A stretch of DNA of 64,000 nucleotides from Edolisoma coerulescens (lineage: Eukaryota; Chordata; Aves; Passeriformes; Campephagidae), in contig VWZW01001682.1 of assembly GCA_013397115.1 (NCBI GenBank), positions 496,510 through 560,509 on the forward strand. The letters run 5' to 3'. Position 1 is the first letter of the stretch, and each line of letters opens with the position of its first letter. The position numbers and the translations under genes are program-made. Under the pieces are notes generated by a model. It was not told where the DNA came from. It searched no databases and saw only the letters and a list, made by a program, of their open reading frames with translations. This document shows, one piece after another, positions 38,385 through 52,150 of the stretch.

Positions 38385-40972
38385 GTGAGGTGACACAATT
38401 GTTTATATAGAGAATCCCTACCGTTATTAAAGATTCCTTTGTGTCTCCAGTGCCTGTGAAGGGAGACAAGATGCTGGTTGTTATTTGTCTACTGCTCGTT
38501 AGCTCATTACCATTTATCTATTAACCACCACATGGAGCAACACTCTCCCAATGCTCCCCACATGCTTCACACAACACAAAAAGCCACCCAGGCTTCTGAG
38601 AGATGCTCCTGGCTTTCATGGCAGAGCAGGGCAGCAAGTGGGACAAAAGGCTTCAAAGCAGGCAAATTAAGAATGATCTCTAAGATAAACATGTATTATT
38701 CAGTAACATTATTTAAATTCCAGGAAGTCTGAAGTCCATACCTCTTGCTTTGTGTTGCCCAGAGCCTGCTCTTTGTCTGCTGTCAGGTTTTCAGTGTATG
38801 ACTGGGGGTGACTGACTTTTCCGTTCATTTCCAGGCATAACTATTTTCTCACTCTTCAGTCAAGCTTTGTGACATTGGCATGAATTCCACCAGGTCTGAG
38901 GAAGAGAAAGATGTTGCACGTTTCCAGTGAGACGGCTCAGATCACCATTCTGCTATTTCTGCCACACTCCTCTGTCCCTGTTCAAAGTAATCAAAGAACT
39001 TTACCTTTTGCACCTTTGTGTACCCTCAGTGATACCTTCTATATCTATTGATTCACTATTTCTGAATTTTACTTTATTTCTGTATTTTATATGTACTCTC
39101 TTCCTGTTTAACAAAGCAGATGGGAGAAAAAAAAAATAACTGCCTTCAGTCATTCTGCTGGGACTGAAGATGAGTAAGCTTTTTTACGTACCAGTGGCAT
39201 AAGAAGGGTGCAGGGAGCATGAAGATTCCATTTACAGAATATGAAAATATGAATGATTGGTTTAAAGCACAAGTTTACTGCAGTTATTTCTTGTGTGGAG
39301 CTGACTTTTGAAAAGGCTCAGTGAGAGGAGCAGGGAAACAATTTTTTGGCCTTTGGGTTTTTTCCCATTCATAGTAGAAAAATATGCAAATTAGAGCCCT
39401 GTCAAACACAGGAGATCCATCTCATGCAAGGTCTTGAAATATGGCTTTGTTACGAATTGGAGCAAAGCTCCAAAATTTCCAAATGTTGAATGAAGAAAAT
39501 TGTCAGAGAAAAACAATCTAACCCAAGTTCACAGAATTATTTCACTTTGTCAAAACTGAAGTGTTCTGTTTTCACTTTGATTACTTCATATTTTTTATAT
39601 AATGCATCAAACCTGATGCTAAATAAAATACCTCATGCAAAACTTTCAAGTCCAACAACACTGGAAAATGGCAGCATCCAGGGATACCACTTTGAAAGAA
39701 GAGTTACCAAAACCTTCACAGATGTCTACTGAGATTGTTGTGAAGTGAATTTCAGTCATTTATTGGTTTGTAATTGCTCATTTAAATGAGTAATGTTCAA
39801 CCATGTTGAACAAGTCACCCACTATAAAACACCAAGAAAAAGGGAGGCCACCTGATGTACACCCAGCCCTGCCCAGTAATTCCATCCAAGGATGATCCCA
39901 GCAGTGCCTAAGGAAACCCAAGAAGATGTGAGGAGGGGTCATCACAGTGTGGGCTGTGTGCCTCTAACCAAATGCCATCACCCACTGCTCCAGGTCCCAA
40001 ATCTTTTCAGATGAAGGATGAACAGTCCTGGCAGACAACGTTAATCAGTTTTCCTCATGATTTGAGTCAGGATGGACTGCGAGCTGGGTTTCCATAGTCT
40101 TGGAAGATACTCCTGCCAATTAGCTTTGATTTGGAACCAGCAAGACCAAGGTCAGCAGATGTGCCCAGCCCACACCAGGTGGGGTTTTATGTGTCCTAGA
40201 AAAGCCATTGGCTGTAATGGAATATTTAATGGCTGCATTATCCTTTTTGTAATTATTTCCAGTACCTACCTAGAAGGCAACCTGGGTGTGTAAGTGGGAA
40301 TACGTGTTTGGAAACGACTGAAGCCAACCCTGGGAAAAGGGCTGTGCAGCTCCTTCTCAGCTGCCACGATGTTGATCCTGTGGGGCTTGTTTGGTTTTGT
40401 TTGTTTAGTAATCAAGCACGGGCCTTTTTAGTCGTTGTGTAATCACTGGGGCACAACTTGCTCACATGTGGTCATGACACAGTTCCCTCACAATCCCTCC
40501 CTACTGAGTGCGTGAGGTGTGACCACAGCACAGCCTTGGGGGGCATTGTTCACCCCTTGTTCCACGCTGCACTTACAGCTTGATCAGTGCAGTTTAATCA
40601 CTGGTATATTACTGTGTGGGAGCTCAAACCACCACATTTCTCAGAGTAACTTGGTGGTAGAGAGTAGACCTCTAAAATGCAAAGCATTAGGGTGGGTGGA
40701 GAGTTGGTTGACTCCTGCCACTCATTGATTTTCTCACAGAGTATTGATGCACTGAAACTCCCATCACAGCTATCATTAACTAGTGCACATTTATTTGCTT
40801 AAGGAGTCTAATAATCAATCATCAAATTTCTCCACTTGTTTTCTGGCATTGTATTTCATCACTTGGTAGAGTATGAAACATTATCATTCTTTACACAAGT
40901 TTGTTAACGGAATGTTTATTTGAAGAGGTTTCAATATAAATAAAGGTTTTCTACATATATTCCTTTAAACAG
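38385..40972 (+). other. Intron (if the second exon is real) or non-coding DNA
   Basis: It begins GTGAGG at the donor of the convincing exon and reaches ACAG at 40969-40972. It is 2588 bp long, with no recognised repeat. If the second exon is false, the intron simply runs further. Confidence 0.5.
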
Positions 40973-41096
40973 ATTTATTTTCATTTCAACTATTTGCTTT
41001 GCTATGAAAAATTTATGTGAAAAAATAATCCAGAAATGTAAATGGCATGAAAATGGAATTATCCATCAGATGGAAGGGGCGATCACTCCCAGCCAG
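40973..41096 (+). CDS. Possible following exon of the same gene (weak)
   Basis: A 124-bp open segment lies between TTTAAACAG and CAG|GTATGT. Its first base completes a codon and 41 whole codons follow, so it ends in phase 0. The exon at 38237-38384 ends with two bases (AG) of a split codon; joined to this segment's leading A they give an Arg codon and the frame stays open. The peptide contains ICFAMKNLCEKIIQKCKW and ends EGAITPSQ. Against it: the codons are AT-rich, the upstream pyrimidine tract is poor, and a phase match happens by chance one time in three. It could equally be a decoy or an alternatively spliced exon. Confidence 0.3.
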
Positions 41097-44000
41097 GTAT
41101 GTGGGTTTGGGTGGGGTATAGCAAATGGCTTCATAGGTTTATATGTTTGGGGGATTTCTCTGCAAGCCCCTCTATCCCCACTACTGTAGTTCATTTATTC
41201 TTTGGGAAAGAAAAGGAAGGCTGGTACAAATTAGGAATGGTAATGTAAAAGCTTATACCCACTGCATAAAAGTTTTTCAAATTAATACAAGCATTAAATT
41301 GCCAACCTTTTTTTCCATATACTGCCAGTATTAAACATGACATGCCTGCTAGGGCTGGTATAAAGTTTTGTCAACATTTTTGGCATACAAGGTCTCAGCC
41401 TGGGGTCAATATTTTCTCTACCAAATTTTGTTGTTTCAGTTGCCTTTTTACACTCATATATTGTAGCTCAAACATTTTCAAAAAAATGAAATTTGGCAGG
41501 CTATTAGTCCATAATGTGGTCTGATGCCTTTGGGTATTTTTTTAAATGTAAATCCTTGAGATATTTAAGGTTTGAGGTTTAAGAACTGTGCACACACTTT
41601 AACAACTTCTTTTAAAAATATTTAGTATGCATATTTACTACATATGTATCTTATAGAGACTAGAGATTAAACTGGAGATTACTTGCTAAAATATGCAAAC
41701 TGCTGTCCATGAATAAACATCCTCATGAACTCCTATTGAAAGTTTCTTATTTAAAAAAAAAAGAAAATTTGTTTAAAGCTACAATAAAAGCAAAGGGAAG
41801 TAAGACGAGGGGAGGAAAAAGCAACGTTTAAATAATTTTAATGGTTTAACTTGGCCACAGAAAATAAAGAAATTCTTTTTTTTTTCTCCTGGGATCTAAT
41901 CCAAAGCCCACTGAGGCCAAAAGAAGGCTTCCCACCTATTCCCATGTGTGCTGGATCTATTCTCTGCTCTGCTGCTCCATCACTGTGATGTGTTGATGGA
42001 CTGAAGCAGCAGCTCCCACAACATTCGCATTCGTCTGCCTTGAGCAGTACATGAGTTTGGGGTCAGCTACTGGTGGCAGAGGAACTCTGCTCTGGAGTGT
42101 CCTCCCTCTGTAAATTTGCATCAGCTTTCCACTTTTCCTTTAATGTATTAGTGTTTCCCAGTTGTTACAGTCCTCACACAGTAAAGTCTGGGAGAAAAGA
42201 TTTTTAGAATCCTGCAAAGGCCCAAATATCCCTGTGCCCACAGCAGTGTTATGTCCCACACAGCATCCTCAGCCCGAGAGCCCTAGCTATTAACCTTATT
42301 TCAAAGTAATTTTTAGCATCAGCCTGGGAATCCATTCCATAATTTTTGTTAGTCACAAATGGCAGGATTTGTGCAATCAGCGAGCGCTGGCGCCATGGCA
42401 TGCAATGCTCGTTAGAGTGCAATTCCTGCAGTTCCTGGACAATCTGTTCCTTATGGTGATTTCTGGGAGCTTGCAAACTCTCACTAAGATGCTGGCAACA
42501 TCAACCAAACATCTCAGACACATTGTCTTTCTGAACCTGAACTTTTTTAATGGTGGTTAAACATGTTGTCTGCTTTAGTTTCCTGTCTATCTTCATCATA
42601 AGCCAGCACCTGTTTCCAATAAATTATACACAGAGCTGTATCAGCAACACCTTGGCAGCAGCTGCCACCCTGAAAAGCAGAATGCCCTGGAGGACAATAC
42701 ACCTGTGAACACATAGAGTGTTTATTTAGCTGAAAGGCAAGACTTCAAGTTACATAAAGCAATTATCTAAAGCCTAATACATGCCCATTATCAACACAAA
42801 ATAACCTTGTTTTTTAAAACCAATAAAAATCTATTTAAAGGCTTTTTCCAAATCCCAGGGAAACACGTACTAGCACCATGGATCTGCTATTAGCCTAGGA
42901 CTTCAATGTCTGATGGTGGGAACACGTGTGGGGGAGGCTGCATGTGCAGCTACAAAGAAATAAGGCACAGATTTGGAGTTCATTATGCACAGAGATGAGA
43001 GAAGAAGCCAAATCATTTTCAGAGAGACTGCTGAACAACAGACTTTTTTTTTTCTTTTTGGTTGCACATTATAAAGAAGCATTTTGTTGCTGAAGTATAG
43101 AACTACAGTGTTTAAAATAGTGTTTGATCTTTCCATCACTATGAGACAGTAGAAAAAAGTAGTTCTAAGAAAAAGGTTTTCTTATTACTGGAACAAACCT
43201 TTCATTTCCAGTTCACTACCAGCACTGGCCTTTCATGTAAGAGCAGCCTATTTTAGCAGCAGTAAGTGGAGTTGGTTGTTTGCAGGAGATCACAGGGTAA
43301 TGGAAATGAAAAAAACTTATGATTAAAATAGAACACAAATCTGAGAAAAGTTCTCAAGTTTTGATAAAGCAAGAAGTAACACTAGGAACTCTGTGGTTCA
43401 AGTAAAGTGTAACATACATTTTCAGTTTAACATGCAGACTTGAAAGATTATTTGGCACATAAACCTTATAAATCATTTAAAAGGGAAGATATATTCTACC
43501 TAGTGCTTCTAAAATTAGCACTAAATGTGAATAGTTTATATTTGTCCATGCATGCATGTATCTGTTGTATTAAGTGCCCATAAAATGCTTACTTTTAAAG
43601 GCATACTTTAGAATAAATTCATGTCCTATCTTATGCCTCCTGATGCCTTTAAGTCATCAATAGGAAGGCTCTTAGGTGAAAATGTGTTTTAACACTTCTG
43701 TTTGGCCAGACCTGGAAGCTATGGAAGGACTTGCTAATGGGTATTACAGCCTTCTTAAGTGTCATTTTCCTAAACCCTTACAATGCTGAACACAAATACA
43801 GGTAGAGTGGTGATGCCAGCACATAGATCTTCTCCCACCAATAATACTGTAGAATTAGATCCCAAGGGTTATGTCATATTTTATGAAATGTAAAATAAAA
43901 TTCCAAGAGAATAGCATTAGCTTAACCTCACAATAAATACCTTGTCTTTCAAATGTTGCTAGTAGACCTATAATGTTTTGTATTTTATTATAAGACAGTT

Positions 44001-47000
44001 CAAAGTTTAACATATCTGTATTTTTTTACAGTTAAAACTGCTCTATTTTCATCTCAGAAGAAGCATGGTAGGTTTCAGAGATCTGAGCTGAAACATATGG
44101 ATTAAGTCAATGATTCAATTTCCAAACCTCCAAATGACTGTTCTGATTACTCATGCAAATCTATATTTTTGCCAGGTTTCCTAAAGACTTTAATATGAGT
44201 AAAATTAATATGAATATATTTTCTTCTCCTGATGCATGTGAGAATATGATGGAATGATGATCTCCATGCACAGATACAAACCTGTGTCTTGATTCCAATT
44301 TTCTTGGCTGTGTTTGATTCTAATTGAATATAAATGCTATGAGCACCCAGCTAAGATTCCAACTAAAAGGAAATCCAGCTACGGCTACAGAACAAAAACT
44401 ATTTATTTTCCCCTGGAGTGTCTAGCTTTTATTAAATGTCAACAAATCCAAAACCAGGCTTTACTAATCTATGGTGTGCATGGGAAATAACTCACAAGCA
44501 CAAGTCACTGAAGATAATGTTTGCTTTGGTTTAGATAAACAGGTTCCAGGGAACTGAAATCTCACACAAGCATTTAAAACCTACCCCTCATTTTCCCTTA
44601 ACATTTGTGAGATCTCCCACTGGTGCTGAAGAATGCCAAGATGGATGCGACGTGGGGGCTGGAAGCAGACCTACATTTGGGATTGTTTACTGCCCTCTGT
44701 GATGAGTTTATCCATTAGTTTCTTTCCTGTTGACTTTTTTGCATGCTATTAACCCAGGATGTTACATGTTCTTAAACAGAAAATGGAATTACAAGTGGAA
44801 GATGCTGCCACCTGCGAGGTCTGCCTTTGTTCTGCCCATTGGCAGAACACACCTTGGGAGTGAGGACTGCAAATGCAGCTTCGTGCTGGGACCTGCAGGG
44901 ACCCCCCACCTTTCCACAGTGTGCCCTGGTTCCTCCTGACCTCACATCTGTGTTCACACACGTTTGGCTGAGACTGGGACGTCAGAGTGGAGATAAGCCC
45001 TGTAATATAGGAGGAAATGTTACAAAATAGAGCACACAGCCACTGTGCTGCCTCTGGCATGGCCTTCCAGAGGCTCAAGGAGGGTAGCAGGAGTTCAGGG
45101 CAGTGTGGGTCAATCTAGCCCCCCCTAGGGATACCAAGTGTGCTTTGATTTGCTGAAGAGACTGGTAAGGTTTTATAAAGCTGAGTTGCCCTGTGGAGGG
45201 ATGGGACAGGGCTGACCATGACTGATACATGGCATTGCAGCTGATACGGCCAGCAGAGAGATTCTGAGACAAAAGAAGGGGGGGTGGAGCTGTGGAAACC
45301 TGTCACCCTCTCAGCAACATCCTTGCTGCAGTGTGGCCTCTTCTTTGCATTAGCTGTCATCACTGGGTTTCTCATGGTGTGGTGTTTGAGCCAGGCAAGT
45401 GCAGGTCTTGGCTTTGCTCTCCAGTCAGATGACATCCAAAAATGGGTATCAAAAGACACACACCTCTTTATAAAAAGCCAAACAGAAGTACAAATGACAA
45501 GACAGTTTGGGTATGGTGGGCAAACAACCACCAGTAAGGTTGAGTATGTACAAAATCATCTCAGAGAACCTTTTATCTCAGGCACAGTAAGGTGGCAAAA
45601 GAGACATTGGAATGAGTTTCCTTTGTTGCAACGCTTCTTTATGATTTTAATTAAGTTTCTTTCCACTCAAGAAGACACACAGAACAATAAAAGAGAGCAA
45701 CATGAAAGTTCATGGTATGCAAGATTCATCTTGTATTCACAGGTTTTGTGTAACTCATTTTAAACTGATGTTTGCTTGTTTAAGAATGCACACCTGCACA
45801 TTACCACTCGTGGTAAATAAGTTTATTAGCCAAGGAATGTCTGAATTCTTACTGGAAAACCCGTATAAATGCACTTATGTTTTCTTTCAAGACCCCACTT
45901 TGGTAAAACATGCTATCCCACTTCCATACTCCAGGGAAAAGAAGGCAGTAAAATGACATACAAACATGCAGGAAAGACGCAGGTGAAAAGATTCACAGGG
46001 CTTAAAACTGTCACATGCCTTATGATTCAGTGTGTCTTTCCATGTATAATTTAAGCACTTGGTTTCATATTATATTCATGTCAGATCAAATGTTCCTCTC
46101 AGAGACTAGGACTTTGTTAGTGTCTCATTTGTATTTGTTTTTACGTTGAATTAAAACCTAAAGGTGGTGACAGAAGAAATTCTGATGCTTGGCATAGGAT
46201 TAATACTTGAGAGCCATTCAACTTTGTTAATCATCCATTTGAAGAGAATTTCCTTATGCAAAGAGTTTGCTCCAATTTGGACAAAACAATTTTTTCATCT
46301 CTGAACTCTGAAAGAGCAGAAGGGTGGAAAGAAAGTGAGCGGAGGCAAAGGAGCAAAGGGAGATGGAGCAAAGTGTGAAGCTTTGATCCTTTCACGGAGA
46401 GGCTGAGGCAGTTCAAAATGAAAGAATCTCTCACCATTAAAAAAAAAAAAAAANAGAGAAACAGAGAGAGCAGTATGACAGGAGACAAAAAGTGAAGCAG
46501 GAAGAAAAGCCTCAAAGTAAAGGAGTGATGCCAGACTCTGAAGGAAAGCTTAGCAAGGAACAGAAGAGGAAGCACCTTGGCTTTCTAAATGCAAAGGATT
46601 TCCAAGAGAAATAAAGGAATAACAGCAATTAAAGATGTTCAAGTCAGTTCTGATTTTGCATTTCTCACTACATTTCTTACACTATCTAAATTATAAAATA
46701 ACTGTGCCATAACTGACTGAACAGTCTGGAGCTATGGATAAAAAACCACACCAAGGCAATTGGGCCAATCCAAGAGGAACCCTGGCCCCAAAGCCTTCAG
46801 CAGGAGGACTGAGAACCCCCATTTCTAAAGCAGAGAGATGCCTGGGTGTGTGACAGAGTTTGGGGAAGGTGCAGTGATGGTTAGGGTAAACTCAAGAGAA
46901 AAGGGATCTAGCAGCAGGTCAATAACTACTGTATGTTTATAAATTATAATTATAAACAGCATACGAATTCAGTGCCTGAAGAGATGCCATCTTTTTTTTC

Positions 47001-50000
47001 CTACCAGCAGCAGTCACTGTTCATGCATTTAAGCAATAGAAATGGAATGCACACCTACCCACTGTAATTTATTTCATCCATTTTCAACGAGGTGTCCTCT
47101 TTGCAAAAAAAAACCACCTTGAAAAATCCACGTCAATCCTTCATCTCTCCTCTGAGGAATGTGTATTTTTATTATTCTTGAGCCAAGAATGGATCATCAT
47201 TCACAATTCAAAAGAAACATTAGATTGCTTACAGAGTTTGGCCAGTCTCATTTTATTCTTTTTACTTCATTTTTGTGCAGAGTTACACATTACACAAGTG
47301 CCTCTGCTGAGTGTAATAGGAGTACCTAGAACCTTTCACAGAAAGGAGTGCTAAGAGACTGGGTGCAAAATTCTACTACTTTTATGAAGGAATAATATAG
47401 GGAGAGGCTTGGGCATGTTATAGCAAGGTGCTGGTTTTCTGAATCCTTCTGGAAGTAGTATTAACAAACAAGCCAGACCTTTTCTTTGTCTCATTCAATG
47501 TCCATGCTCAAAGAGAACAGGATTTCACATTAATTTAGCTGTATATGTTTGTTATTTCAAGTAAAACTCTCATATCATCAAAAGGTCCCTACACATGAGG
47601 TATTTCAAGAAAGCAGACGTAGGCACACACCAGATCAAAGGTACAGAATACAGTCTGATTAAACTAATTCTTTCAAAGTGCATCCGAAGAAATTTTCTTT
47701 GATTCAGGGAACATGAAAACCAAACTACCTTTGAACAAAAAGTTTCAATGAAATCCAATATATTTTTATAATTTAAGAAATTCAGGGGTTTAAATGTTTC
47801 TTTGCTTTTGCCTTCTTGTATGTCAATCAGAGTGGGACAGAACTGTTGCATGAAATACATATGGGTCAAAGCCTAAAGTAGAGCCATTAATAATAATGTC
47901 TGCAGAACATCTGAGTTTTCTTTGAATTTCATGCCACTTTAGAGCAAAGATGCTTGCAAAAGTCACAGCAAGTAGTGACATTTTAGACTGTTTATTAAAA
48001 AATAAACAGAGACCAAACCTTTTAAAGGTGCACTTTATATACTTCTACAACTACCCCTTTTAATTAACTTGGAAACGTCTCTTCTGTTCAGCATTTATCC
48101 TGTTCAGCTATCACGTGGCTGGTCTCGCTTGATTCCATCCTGCCAGTCTCACAAGATGTAAAGCATCCCCAACACCCAGGACATGAGAAACATCATGGAA
48201 AACTCTCATACAGATTGTGACTTACAAAAGAAGTTAGACGTGAGTCTATCTATATCTTATTTTAGATAGAATTGTAGTAACAGCTCACTATGTGCTCAGC
48301 CTTTAAAATTAGCTCCACGCCTACATATTCACATGCTGCTATAGTTTCTTACCCTTTTCCATGGAGAAAAATGAAGAAACATCTCCCTGAAGATCTGAAG
48401 ATCTGGGATTTTTGTCTTTTCCATTGAAAAAAGGCAGCTAAAGGCTGAAAGTACCCAGCCCTCACAAGCTTTATTCCTGAGCCATGCCAACAGCAGCACA
48501 CTTCATTGTCACACTTTCAGTAGTTACTTCTAGGTGGTAGAACATCCAAAATATAGTTTCCAGTCAGTCTGGAAAATAAATGCTGCCCTCTTAATTTATA
48601 ATTTTTCTTTCTCTACAAGAAATTGCTCGTAAATGTTTTGTCTCTCCATCATGGGTTTCCTGCCTAGCTGGGTTTCCTCAATCCTCTTTCATACTGCTCA
48701 GTTCTCTTGTCTCTCACTTCCACAGCCTCTCAGCTTTCATCTTCAAACCAACCTTTTGAAGCTCCTGAATTCTCTGAACGATAAGGTTTTTTGTGGCATT
48801 TGTACACTCCTGAACCCGACTCTTCCTTACTGGTGAAGGCATCTTCTGCACAGATTCTGCTTCTCTAGAATTAACAGGATGGTGTCTGTTGGAAGTACTG
48901 CATATAAAGTCACCTAAATCCATCTATTTTTCTTCTTTCTATGGATTCCCAAGTCTGGTTTTCAAAACTGTTAGGTAAAAGCCAAGATTATGAAAAGCTT
49001 TCCCAGGAGCAAGTAAACTTTATTAGTTATGCCCATAAAGATGTGATAACTCTAACCATTATGAAGGCTACGAGCTTTCGGCACTGGCAAACACCAAAAA
49101 TGCAGATGAGTGGGTATCAGTGGCTGTTAATGGATTGTTTGGCATAATGACAGAAATAAGGAAATGTCTGATTAACAGTCTATTTCATCTATTTGATATG
49201 TGTCTAATGGCAGTCACCTTGACCACCTGCTGCCTGGATCTTGCTCATTTTCAGGATATTGATGCAAAGATAGGCTTTGGACTGCGACTGCAACAATCAA
49301 AAACCTAAAGGCTCACCAAGTGGTTGAGTGCAAAAGGGCTGAAGAAGCTGTCAGACATTCCCATGTGTTGTCTGTGCTGTAATTGTTTCCAGTGGTCAGC
49401 AAAACCCGAAACAGAACCATAAGGTTTTAAAGATTAGGCTTAATGTCTCCCGCATAGTCTCATACATGATATGGCCCTTTCCTGGAACACTGCAGCACTG
49501 AAAGAGAGTGATGAAGCAGAAGAATGGGCACTATGCCATTGCATCAGATGAAAGGGACACTGGTGGATATTTGCCATGGGAATACTAGACTGGAAAGCAC
49601 TTGATCTACTGTCTGTTAGCTCATGGGAATGGAACTAGTAAACTTGGGAAACCTCAAATAAATTCCCATTGTATATATAATATAATCCAAAACAGAATCT
49701 TCCCGGGAACAATTGCTAATGATACTGGAAGTCATCCTTGTTTAGTGGAAGAAGAGACAATTTTCTATTATACATTCCAGTACAGACTTTTATATTGAAA
49801 ATTTTTACCCAATATTTACAAGATGGGAAGTTTGTCATTAGTAAAATCTTCTTTTCAAGCACCAGTTTACCAGGGGATTACAAAAAATATCTTTTAAAAA
49901 GCCTGTTTCTGCCACCCTTCCAATGACATGAAGAACCTTTAAAATTACCTAGATGATAAATTACTGTTTCAGAAGAATTCTTGAATGAGCTCATCTTTGT

Positions 50001-51707
50001 ACCTTATCCACCATAGTCATGGTTTCTGTTACAAACCAGATGAGCTGAACATTCACCTTAGATCTTTTTTTCTAATTTATGAAACAAATGTGTAATAAAG
50101 ACTAAGTTAGTTTCATATACAAGCTTTTTCCCTGACATCTGAAACAGTCCAATGATTTTGTCACTGTACGTTCAGAGATGAAATTATTTTAAAATTCTTC
50201 CTTAGTCCAAAGTTTTCCTTAGCCTGTAAAGTTTTTTTTAATCAATCATCTGCAGATACCTCACACTGAATAAGTCATGCATTTCTAAATAGGTTCCCTA
50301 GAGGGTTTTTATTCAGTGTTTAATAGAAACCAGTAAGTCACTGGAATCAGAATACACAGCTAACATATTAAGAAGTCCAGAATAAAATAACTGAAGTCAA
50401 TCTGTAAAGAATTTCTCTTTTACTTACTAGACCCCAAACAATGAATCAACATAGACTAGAGAATGATATATCAAATATGGCTCATTTATAAGATACATAT
50501 AAATACTTAAATAATGTGGTATTGCAGCTGGGGACATGGAATATAATGAAAATTTTACATATTTTTATTTAGAAAGTAAATCAACTGGTGTAAGTTTAAT
50601 AACTCTTTTCTGTTATAATAACAGTTTAATATCAATATAAGAATAATTTTTTTCTGCCTTGCAGATTTGCTCTTGTTTTAAGTTTTCGTCTCTTACCCTT
50701 GAAAGCAAGTTTCTCTACTGGCTGTCTAAAACCTGGTATCTCCATTCAGATTTTATCTCAAAACATCTTTTTTGCCCAATTCTTTTACTTTCACAAGACA
50801 TAGCCAGAGCATAATGTGTCTCAGCTGCTACAGAATGCATTCCACCAAAAGAATGCACCCAAATTTGACCCAGGGAACAAGATACACCCCACAGTATATA
50901 AAACCCTTAATACTGAGTTGCCAGAAGGGTATCTGGCAAGCTCCAAATTAAATGTCTTTTCAGACAACTCTAGCTACTCTATTACTCCATAACCTTCCCA
51001 TGGCCCATTACTTCTATGTACTTGAGAAAAAAAATAATCCGTTTTTTGGAAAGACAAGTCTTCACAATAAATCCAAGGTGCAGGGGAAACCCAGTTTTCC
51101 TATTTAAATTATCCTCAATTTTCATTCCCCTCTTTGTCTACATTTTTCTCCCTTTCCCTTTCTTTTTCTGTTCTTGTTTCCAAACAGATTAAAATTAAAT
51201 TAAACCCTTTAGAAAAGAAGGGAGAAAAAAGACACACACACGTCTTCTCAGCTGTTTTTTTAAACTCTCTCAGCCCTAATAAAAATACTATATACCTACG
51301 CATTGCAAAACAACATTATTTTTGCTGTAAAAACACCATGTGTATGTTCTTAGACATGAGTCCTCTGTGCAAGATCTTCTCACACGTGGAAAAACAGCTG
51401 ACATTTCATCACTCTCATGAAGGAATAAATAGAGGAATCATGGAAGAGAAATCCACTGCTGTTCTTGCCTGTTTTTCTGGTCACAGTTGCTGCTTCTTCA
51501 GCATCAGGGTTGTGCATGTTGATATTAATCATGAAAGTCATTTTCTTATATAATTTCTGCTCCAGTGTCTGTTGCATCAAATGTCTAACTTATTTCAGTG
51601 TGCCCTGCAGTTGTCCCAAAGTTCCTATAAAATGAGGAGAAAAACTCTTTTCCTAAATCTATCTCCCTCTGAGCCCAATACAAGAACTGCCCACTATCCT
51701 ATTCCAA
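41097..51707. other. Non-coding DNA, nothing firm
   Basis: AT-rich unique sequence. It includes a CpG-bearing palindrome-like cluster at 42380-42415, an open frame at 45284-45763 with a hydrophobic start but no recognised domain, and a TATAAAA-containing stretch near 50.9 kb. A pyrimidine-rich run lies at 51125-51182. No exon with good splice sites was found. Confidence 0.6.
46441..46454. repeat. Poly-A tract with one ambiguous base
   Basis: At least thirteen A are followed by N at 46454 and then a GAGA-rich stretch. The N is the only ambiguous base in the window and marks an uncertain homopolymer length or consensus. Confidence 0.95.
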
Positions 51708-52150
51708 GAATCACAGAATGGTTGAGGTTAGAAGGGAGCTCAGAGGCCATTTCACCCAATCACCCTGCTCGAGCCAGACAACTGGGGACCAGTTACTTCA
51801 AACCATGTCCAGATGGCTTTGGAACTCCTCAAAGGATGGAAACTCAACAACCTCTGTCCAGCCTGCGCTAGTGCTTGGTAAAACTCACAGAAAAAATGTT
51901 TCCTGGTGTTCTGCCAGACCCTCCTGTGTTCAGTTTGTGTCCACTGCCCGTCCTGTCACTGGGCACCACTGAAAAGAGCCTGGCTCTGTCTTCTTTACAC
52001 CCACCCTTCAGAGGTTTATTGATGATACATCAATGATGATTTATTATTGATGATATCCCTCAGTCTTTCCTCACATGAGAGGTGCTCCAGCCCCTTACCC
52101 ACCTTTGTAGTGCTTCACTGGTCTCTCTCCAGTATGTCCAGTATCTGCAA
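51708..52150 (-). repeat. CR1 LINE, 3' end, antisense
   Basis: It opens on the + strand with GAATCACAGAATGGTTGAGG, the reverse complement of the CR1 3' terminus. It then continues in the expected order through the ACCATGTCCAGATGGCTTT block and CTCTCTCCAGTATGTCCAG at the far side. The element is therefore inserted on the minus strand and 5'-truncated, as most avian CR1 copies are. A small TGATGAT-type expansion (52018-52055) sits inside it. It is less diverged than the other CR1 pieces in the window. Confidence 0.9.

Noticed and set aside
45284..45763. 159-codon plus-strand frame with a hydrophobic N-terminal segment
   Set aside because: It starts at GTG rather than ATG, and a 138-codon frame on the opposite strand overlaps it. 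No family resemblance was seen.
48714..48923. Minus-strand frame with a basic, helical-looking end, considered as an exon or retrocopy
   Set aside because: There is no clear splice acceptor or donor, and the flanks do not continue any protein similarity.
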